From Micractinium sp. NFX-FRZ (Eukaryota; Chlorophyta; Trebouxiophyceae; Chlorellales; Chlorellaceae): DNA of 64,000 bases. Location of the stretch: positions 1-64,000 of the forward strand of contig JAPTJF010000317.1 of the NCBI GenBank assembly GCA_029339195.1, given 5' to 3'. The translations under genes and the position numbers were made by a program. Shown here one piece after another: positions 56,990 to 64,000 of the stretch. The notes beneath the pieces are model-generated. The model saw nothing but the letters and a program-made list of their open reading frames with translations. It ran no database searches and was not told the DNA's origin. Every line of letters begins with the position of its first letter. Position 1 is the stretch's first letter.

Positions 56990-59900
56990 TTAGCTGTCCG
57001 AAGTTCCAGAGGGCTCTGCAGCCGCCGGCTGTGCCGCCGCCACCTCAGCGTGCGCCAGCTCAGCCAGGTTGTCAGCCAGCACCGCTGCCACACACTCGCT
57101 GCGGCTCTTGTGCATGTGTGCCGGCTCAGCCTTGGGGGGAGCCCTGGGGGAGGGCATGGCGCCCTCCTCCGCCTGCGCCGCCTCCTCCGCCTCCTCCCCC
57201 ACTCCCATGGCCGACTCATACTCCTGAAGCTGCTGCAGGGCCGCCAGCGCCTGCAGGTGGGGCAGGGCCAGGGGGCGGCACACAGAGTTGAGGCACGGCT
57301 GGCTGGGTGGCGGCACGGGGGGGTAGTGGACCGAGCGGGTGGAGGTGGCAAAGGCGCCAGCGCCGCTGACAAACTGGGCATTCCCCCTCTTCTCCTGCAC
57401 ACAACAGCAGCCTCGCAGCCTCGCACCTGCACTGCCTCGCCAGCTGTGCCCGCCGCGCCACTGCCGCCCCGCTCCTGCTGCTCCTTGAGGCTGACGTAGT
57501 CGGGGGGTGCGTCCAGCTGGCGCTCCGCCTCGTCAGCAACCGCCAGGTTCTCCTGGCCCTGCTGGAAGCTCTGCATGCAGGCGTGAGCAGGGAGGCGTGC
57601 GTTGGTTCCACACAGGCAGCGCCAGTTGCCGCAGGTCCAAACCCCCCGTGGCTGGTAGCTCTGCAGCGGGGGAGAGAGGCCGGGACTTGAGGGCTGGCAG
57701 CAACCCATCTGCGATGGCGGCGGCAGGCATGAACGGGCTGACTGCCGCCCTGCTGGCTGACTGCCGCCCTGCTGGCTGACTGCCAGCCAGCAGGGCGGCA
57801 GGTCTGCATGCAGGGGTCAACGGCTGAGGTGCCGGGCACAGCCTCCTGCCAGCGGGGGCAGACCCGGCGGGAGGCCAGCGGGCACACGCACCGCACCGCA
57901 CGGTCAATACCCGACCCATTGCTGAGTGTGCCTTTGCTCAGCCCGCCGCTGTCGCCTCGTCCTCCCGCCCCCCTGCACTGCAGCACACCCAGCATCCAAC
58001 CCTGGCACCTTGAGCTCCTTGAGCGTGCCGATGCCCAGGGCATCGCTGGTGTCGGCAGTCATCTCAAAGGGGTCAAAGGGCAGCGGGGAGGAGCCGCGGG
58101 CGGGGACTGCAGGCGGCCGGGAGAGAGGAACAGGAGGGGAGGTGTTCAGAGCGGGAGGATTTGTACGGCAGCGGAGAGGATCCGCGGGCAGGGGTGCCAA
58201 GCAGCAGAGGGCATTGTGAGCAGGGCGGGAGGCAAGTCGGCACGACAGGAGGCAGTCGGGGGGGCGACATGGAGCAGTGATCCGCACAGCAGCCGAGGTC
58301 CTGCACAGACGGGCTCAGCCCAGCCCCAGTACTGCGCGTCGTCCTCCACCGCCCCGTGCTGCCCCTCCACTGCCTGTTCCCCTCTGCACCGCCCCACACC
58401 GCGCCGGCCTCACGCCCACCGCCCCGCCAGGCCCGCCCACCTGCGCCCCTGGCGTGCGCTGTGGGCGACATGGCAATCTCCCCCTCCGCCGTCACCACCA
58501 CACCCAGCGCCCCTGTGGCGGCAGCAGCCGCCTCGGCCGCCTCCTCCGCCATCTCTTGCTGCAGCGCCTGCGCCCCCTCCCCGGCCTCGCACTCTTCAAA
58601 CACCTCCTCCTCTGCCTCCTCTGCCGCCCCCTCCCCCTCTTCAGCCGCCTCCGAAAGCACCTCTGCGGCAACAGTCACCGCCACCGCTGCCGCCGACTGC
58701 AGCGCCTGCCGCTGCTCCACGTCGGCAGCGGAGGGCGGTGCCGCCTGCAGCGGTGAGCGCGCTGCGGCCGCCGCCCGCTGGCTCACAGCAACCGCTTCAC
58801 TCTCCTCTGCCTCCCGCGGGTGCTCAAACTGCTGAGCGGGGGCAGCTGGGGGCGCCGCCAGTGCTGCTGCCGGGGGGCCCGGTGAGGCCGCCCTGTTGCG
58901 GTGCTGCACAAGTTCCAGCTCCTGCTCCTCAGTCTCTGCAGGGGCACAGCGCGCACAGCACGCACAGTGGGGCACAGCGGGCACAGCAGGCAGGCAGTTC
59001 CGTGACAGGCAGGCACTGCACACGCTCCAACTCCTTCTCCTCCGTGTTTGCAGGGGCACAGCAGGCACAGCAGGCACAGCAGGCACAGCAGGCACAGCAA
59101 AGCAGATCGGGCTCAGCAGGCACAGCACAGCACAGCAGGCAGTCAAGTAAGTCAGACCCTCACCCGACAGGTCGTGCTCGGTGAAGCTGAGCTGCACGAG
59201 CTGGCGGTACACGTGGGCCGCGTCCTGCTGTACATCCTGCGGCAGCCGGTCGCCCAGCGCAGCCAGGCCTGCCGGGGGGGATTGGCGCGAGCGAAGGTTG
59301 GGGTGACAGGGGGGCAAGGTGAGGGGCGGGAGGGACGGGAGCAACGGCGCACGCAGTGCTGACGTTCCGGGGTGAACGCAAGCAGGTATGTGGGCAAGGA
59401 ATGGAAGGGCTGCCGGGGTGCTTGCCTGCTTCCCTTTGTGGGATGCTGCACCCACAGGCGTGCCGCCTTGGCGCTGCCCCAACCCCAACCTCCGAGGCCT
59501 GCAAGCACCCTCCCTGTGGCAATTCACCCTGCACTCCACCTGCAGCGCTGCTGCATTCCACCAGCAGCAGCACCCACAGCACTGCCCCCCCCCACACACG
59601 CACCTGCGGCAGCGGTGCGCAGCTCGGCTGCAACAGCCTGGAACTCCACGGCATCCTCCAGCGGCCAGATGCTGCTGGGCTGGGAGCCAGCACACTGCGG
59701 GGGAGGCAGGCAGGCAGGCAGGAGGGCACAGAGGGGAGGCAGTGGTGTGGCCCAGGGAGCGGGGCCAGCTGCTGCAGCTCCGGCGGGGAGGAAGCCATGC
59801 GCGTGCGCCAGGCGCCAGGGGCGGCAGCTACAGGGCAGCTGGCGGCTGGCAGTGAGACGCTGGCGCCCCAAGCAGTCCGCCCCCAAATCCCCCGCCCCAC

Positions 59901-60901
59901 CCCTCAAATAGCTGAGCTGCACGCCCTCGCTGCCCCAAAAGCGGCCCACTGCTCCGCCTACTCAGAGGGGCACAGCAAAGCAAACACAAGGCTGCTGCTT
60001 TGACTCTTGTTACGAGTGCAGCCCACCTGCTGCACCAGCTGCTCTGCCTGGCGCAGCGCGTTGGCGGCCGCATCAACCGCCAGGAACACAGCCTTGCTGC
60101 CTGCATGGCAGTGCGTGCGGGACAGGAAGCAAGAAGTGGAAGACTGTGGTGCCCGCCCTCTGTGGAACGGTGGAACAGAGAGTGCAGGTAAGGCTGTTTG
60201 CACAGCACCCATTGATGAGCGACGGCGGCGGTGGGGGGATTGGTTTGAACCCAAATGAGCCGCATCCTTCCACCCTGCGATCAACAATCAGCCACCAGCA
60301 CTCCAGCGCCGTCCAGCGCAACGCCCCACCACCGCCTGCCCGACTGCGGCGCCCACCTCTCAGCGCCTCGTTGGTGCGCAGGCACAGCTGGAGCTCTGTG
60401 AGCACGAGGCCGATCTTGACGCAGTACCTGGCTAGTCTGCACAAAAGGAAAAAGAAGATCTTGGATGAAAGTAGGGTAAAAGGGCGGTGGTGTGCGGCCG
60501 ACGGATGCGGCGGGAGACGCCCGGTCTGGCGGATCAACCAAGTTGGGGCGGCGGCAGGGCGGCGGGAAATGGCGAATCGCCTAACCTTGGAGCCTGCTTG
60601 CCTCCGCGGCCTGCCCACCTTGTTTTGAACCTTGGAAACCATAGCCAAATCCGTTAGTCCTAACCCACAGTCCTTCACTTTTCTCACCCTCTGGGCAATT
60701 AGGCTGCCGGCTGGCTCCGCACCGCTCCGCACCATTCCACACCGCCGCTGTCCGTGCCTCACCAGGTCCCGACCCGACCCGACCCCACAGTGCCGGATTG
60801 CATGATCACCTAGCGCACTCATCCTGGCCCGTGGAGGCCGACAGGGCGGCGTCCACAGTGCCGAAGACGCCGGCCTTCGCGGCGACTATCAGGCCCTCCA
60901 T
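56990..60901 (-). CDS. Four-helix-bundle-like protein with Ala/Glu-rich tail
   Basis: Nine exons join in phase: 60901-60810, 60436-60357, 60100-60027, 59694-59604, 59268-59164, 58935-58441, 58106-58009, 57570-57427 and 57394-56990, giving 527 aa. The first five exons encode ~147 residues of amphipathic helices: GLIVAAKAGVFGTVDAALSA, CARLARYCVKIGLVLTELQL, KAVFLAVDAAANALRQAEQL, LEDAVEFQAVAAELRTAAAG and DVQQDAAHVYRQLVQLSF. Their number and spacing resemble the N-terminal bundle of plant MCAfunc/MLKL-type proteins, but no kinase follows. Exon 6 is Ala/Glu-rich and probably coiled. Exons 7-9 contain LPFDPFEMTADTSDALGIG, RQLDAPPDYVSLKEQQ and HLQALAALQQLQEYESAM. Membrane or scaffold roles are possible; none is shown. 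Confidence 0.6.
57761..57801. repeat. Perfect inverted repeat, 17-bp arms, 7-base loop
   Basis: Arm ctgccgccctgctggct (57761-57777), loop gactgcc, then the exact reverse complement (57785-57801). A second copy of the left arm lies just upstream (57742-57758). The structure lies in the intron between exons 7 and 8 of the helix-bundle gene. Confidence 0.95.
58990..59110. repeat. Decayed copy of exon 6 start plus cacagcagg minisatellite
   Basis: Within the intron before exon 6 of the helix-bundle gene, the minus strand reads TEEKELERVQ after a ctgcaa-type acceptor, resembling the true exon start TEEQELELVQ about 100 bases downstream in the gene. Between and beside them are repeated gcacagcagg units (about 59055-59100). 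Confidence 0.7.
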
Positions 60902-61139
60902 AGGTTCTGAAGATGTCGATGCAGGTGTCGGTGGCGAGTATTACAATGAAATGCATGCAGTGGTGTGTCCGATGAGCGTCTGGAGCAAGGGGAGACCCGT
61001 CTGACATGGCGCAGTACTCGACAGCGCTCACGCTCCTCGTTCAGTTCAAACCCTGTGCTATAGGCTTCACTGAAGTGATCAGATCCTACTGCGTGCTTAC
61101 GAAAGTCGCGACTGGTAGCGGAGCAGGTGTTGACGGCCT
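60902..61139. promoter_or_regulatory. Shared divergent promoter region
   Basis: 238 bp lie between the start codons of the helix-bundle gene (-) and the plastid-type membrane protein gene (+). No elements were recognised. Confidence 0.45.
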
Positions 61140-63855
61140 ATGCAGGTTCTGCGCAGCGCACGGGCGACCGGGGCGCCGCTGGTGCTACCGACGCTAGGCA
61201 GAGGCGGTCAAAGCGCGCGGCGGCCACTGGGGAGGCCGCCGCAGCTGGCCGGGCAGGGCCGCCGCCAGCGCAGCAGCGGCGGCGGCGCGCGCGTTCTCGT
61301 GAGAGCAGAGTCAACCGGCGATGCTGCAGACCCTTTCAAGCCGGAGAGAACCTTCCACAAAGGTGGGTGGTGGCGTCTGAATGGGTTCTTTTGGGGGGGG
61401 GCTTGCGCTAGCAGCTGCCAGCTGCTCTGTTCCCTCTGAGCGGCAGCCCTCCGAGGGGTTAGGAACAGCATCCTGCTCTGGCATGCCTGCTGCTTGCTGC
61501 TGCTGCTGTTGCTGCTTCGCGCTTACCTCCCGGCCTTGTCTGTTTCCTGCCACACTTGGGAGCAGCCAAAGAAGTGTGCAACAAAGAAGCGCACAGCTTG
61601 CTCCTTGCTGGCGCTGACTGCCCGCCTTCACACTGCCCCCACCCGCAGGCGTGGTGGATGCCCCGGAGCCGGAGGAGCGACTGTTTGGGCGGCTCGCCTT
61701 TGGGGATGTGTACTACTTCCTCAACATCACATACTGGTGGGCTGGAGTGGGGTGGGGTGGGCTGCCGGTGGGGTGGGGAGGATGGTGGTCCATGACGTAT
61801 GGGCGGGTGGGCGGGTGGGTGAACGAGGAGCGGGGGAACTGCACTCGCAAGTTCCCAAAAACCACCTACTGGTGGGCTGGGTGGGGATCGGAATCAGGGT
61901 GCAGGTTTGGGGGCACTAGTGGGGACCAGGAACCGGTACACACAGTGCGAACGATGCGTGGGGGATGTACCAGGTGCGGGGCAAAAGGGGTGGGTTGCAG
62001 GGGGCGGTGGCGGGTTGATCGGATCCTGGGAACTGGTGGGGCTCTCAGGAGAAACGTCGCTACCATTGCCACCTCCGTTGCTTCTGGCCATCACCTCCGC
62101 TAGCGCCCACGTGCTGCATCCACACCTGCCGCCCGTCCACCACGCTGCCTCCACAACCCGCTGCCCGCCCACACCTTGCCCCCACACTCTGCTGCCCACC
62201 CCGGCAGGTCGCTGCTGCTGGTGTCTGTGCTGACGGGCAACGACCTGGTCTCGCGGCTGGTGCACTTTGAATACTACACAACAGGTGGGGACAGGCGGGG
62301 TGTTGGCGGAGAACGCCACAAGGGGCGGGGACTACAGTGGTCGGGTTGTGAGGGAAAACAAGCACAGGGTGGGGCGGGGCCTGGGCCGCACGCTGCTTGG
62401 GGCAGGCCTGGGCGGGCACTTCCCCACCCCCCCTGCACGCTCCTGCCCTCCCTCTGCTCAACATCCCCTTCTTCCCCCTCTGCCCTGCCCTCTGCGCCCA
62501 CCCCCGCCGCAGCCATGTTTGCCAGCAGCGCCCTCTTCACCCTCTACCACACAGTCAAGTTCTTGCGGGACCTGAGGCAGCACCTGAAGGTGGGTTGCCT
62601 ACTTCACACTTTGCTCTCTCTGGTAAATTAAGGTGTGAATTAATTTGCTTTGGCCAATTTGCTGACCTGCAGCAACACCTGAAGGTTGGCTCCTTAGTGC
62701 TGCCTTTGCTATGGTGGGATTGACCAGGGTGATTTGATATGGTTTGACCTTGGACGTGTTTCAATTTGACTGTGAACTGGAGCAGCACCTGCAGGCAAGC
62801 CTGCGGCCGTGCTGGTGCCGGGATTCGGGTGCTGGGTCGGTGCCGCGTAGGGTCCACTTCTGGAGAACGTATGGCTCTGCTGCCTTCCCCGCCCCGCCCG
62901 CCTGCCTGCCTGCAGAGCGAGGCGCGGCGTGACTGGCGCCAGATGCTGCGCTACTGCTGGAACGCCGTCTTTTGGCTGGGTGGGTGCACACAGTGTGCCC
63001 GAGTGTGTGCCCGAGTGTGTGCCCCGAGTCTGTGTGCCTGCCTGCGCTGCCCGCCCCCACCAGGCAGTTTGCTGGGTGAAATGCCAGGGGTTGGCCAAAT
63101 GCAAGGTTCCCCCCTGCATAGAAGCAGCTTCTGGCTGGGTGGGTGTGCGGACATGAGTGGGTGGTGCGCCAGGCATGCTGTGGTCGAAAGGCAGCGGGGC
63201 GGACGCCGTGTGACAGCGCCGTCCCGCCTCTCCTCGATGCCTGCCTTACCCTGCCACCTGCCCTGCCCCTCCACCTGGTCGGTCTCCCACCGGATCCCCC
63301 CGGCCCTGCCCTGCCCCCCTGCCCCCCTGCCTGTCCCCCGCAGCCTTTGTGCTGTGGTACGCCGCCCCCGCGGTCACCTCTGTGGCCGACTACACAGGCA
63401 CCCCGGGGGCACTGATGTGCCTGTATGGCATGTCGCTGGCGCTGCTGGCGGCGCTGCAAGTGGGACACGTGAGCGGGGCAGGGCGGGGCGGGGCAAGGCG
63501 GCATGGGGGAGGGAGGCCCTGCGGTCTGGGGTGGGCGTGCGCGAGCGGTGCGTGTTTGCAAGGTGGCAAGTTGCCAGGTGGCAATGTGCCGATTGATGGT
63601 ACCCCCATGGGTATGCTCGCCCCCGCAGGTGAGAGCTTCACGGTCTTCCCGACCCATGCCCTGCCTCACATCTTGCCAGGCCTGACATGAAATGTCCTTA
63701 TCATCCCCTCGCCCTCGCGCCGCACCGCCTTCTTTCGCCTCGGCTGCAGTTCAGCTTCATGGGCTCCCCCCAGGTGCCCCGCCGCCTGCACACCGGCGGC
63801 GTGTACGCACTGCTGCGCCACCCGCAGGCGCTCGGCAACATGCTCTTCCTCATCG
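61140..63855 (+). CDS. Plastid-targeted methyltransferase-like membrane protein, partial
   Basis: Seven exons join in phase and continue past the window: 61140-61362, 61649-61736, 62208-62284, 62513-62589, 62916-62979, 63344-63468 and 63750-63855 (253 codons so far). The N-terminus is Arg/Ser/Ala-rich with few acids until ARVLVRAEST, typical of a chloroplast transit peptide. Membrane segments follow: FGDVYYFLNITYWSLLLVSV, AMFASSALFTLYHTVKFL, CWNAVFWLAFVLWYAAPAV and GALMCLYGMSLALLAALQVG. The last exon has HTGGVYALLRHPQALGNMLF, which matches the cofactor-side motif of isoprenylcysteine/phospholipid methyltransferase-like families (also near NnrU proteins). Substrate unknown; the C-terminus is missing. 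The start codon is the one giving an open transit peptide in frame. Confidence 0.65.
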
Positions 63856-64000
63856 GTGCGTGGGCGCTTGGCTGCGTTGGTGTGGCAGCAACAGAGGGTG
63901 CCCCTGCTTGTTCGGCCAGGGACAGGACAGTGGTGGTGGGTGGGGTGCAGGTGCAGGTGCCAGGTCAGTAAGCGTTGGGTGGTGGGAGTGTGTGTGTGTG
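63856..64000 (+). other. Intron of the truncated membrane protein gene
   Basis: After a GTGCGT donor at 63856 the sequence is intron-like to the window edge, ending in a short GT run. Confidence 0.6.

Noticed and set aside
58073..59695. 540-codon uninterrupted minus-strand frame
   Set aside because: It includes intron sequence with gcacagcagg repeats; proper donors and acceptors give a shorter joined protein in consistent phase.

Overview
The window looks like nuclear DNA from a GC-rich green alga, most likely a trebouxiophyte such as Chlorella, Micractinium or a relative. The evidence is small exons split by many short GT-AG introns (3' splice sites very often ctgcag), CAG/CTG and Ala/Gln-rich coding expansions, a TGTAA-type polyadenylation signal after one gene, plant-type proteins (U1A/U2B''-like snRNP, eL8, an LRR receptor kinase, predicted plastid and mitochondrial presequences), and no bacterial-style operons. 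I saw no tRNA, rRNA, CRISPR array or intact transposon.

Layout. Bases 1-8.8 kb are the least certain part: coding-like stretches on both strands that carry in-frame TAG codons or a frame shift, then a 442-bp direct repeat (7010-7451 and 8386-8827) in otherwise featureless DNA. From 8.9 kb on, genes are dense and their exon phases join without conflict. In order: GNAT acetyltransferase (-), U1A/U2B''-like spliceosomal protein (-), ribosomal protein eL8 (+), an XPA-like protein with a tandem helical repeat array (+), a small single-pass membrane protein (-), a 1150-aa predicted thylakoid protein ending in thirteen 22-residue S-R-Y-D-P repeats (+), a CxxC/poly-Gln protein (-), an LRR receptor-like kinase (+), free methionine-R-sulfoxide reductase (-), malonyl-CoA decarboxylase (+), a Cut8/STS1-like proteasome tether (-), a four-helix-bundle-like protein (-), and a plastid-type membrane methyltransferase-like protein that runs off the right edge (+).

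Several neighbours are divergent pairs with short shared promoters: U1A/eL8 330 bp, reductase/decarboxylase 278 bp, helix-bundle/methyltransferase-like 238 bp. The genes do not form a pathway; housekeeping genes are mixed with lineage-specific ones. The strongest candidates for something new are the S-R-Y-D-P repeat protein (26343-33146), the XPA-like repeat protein (18504-22546), the exon-per-repeat LRR kinase (38481-46988), and the apparent excess of GC-AG introns (7 of about 98 modelled). All gene models were assembled by eye from splice sites and reading phase, without transcript evidence.
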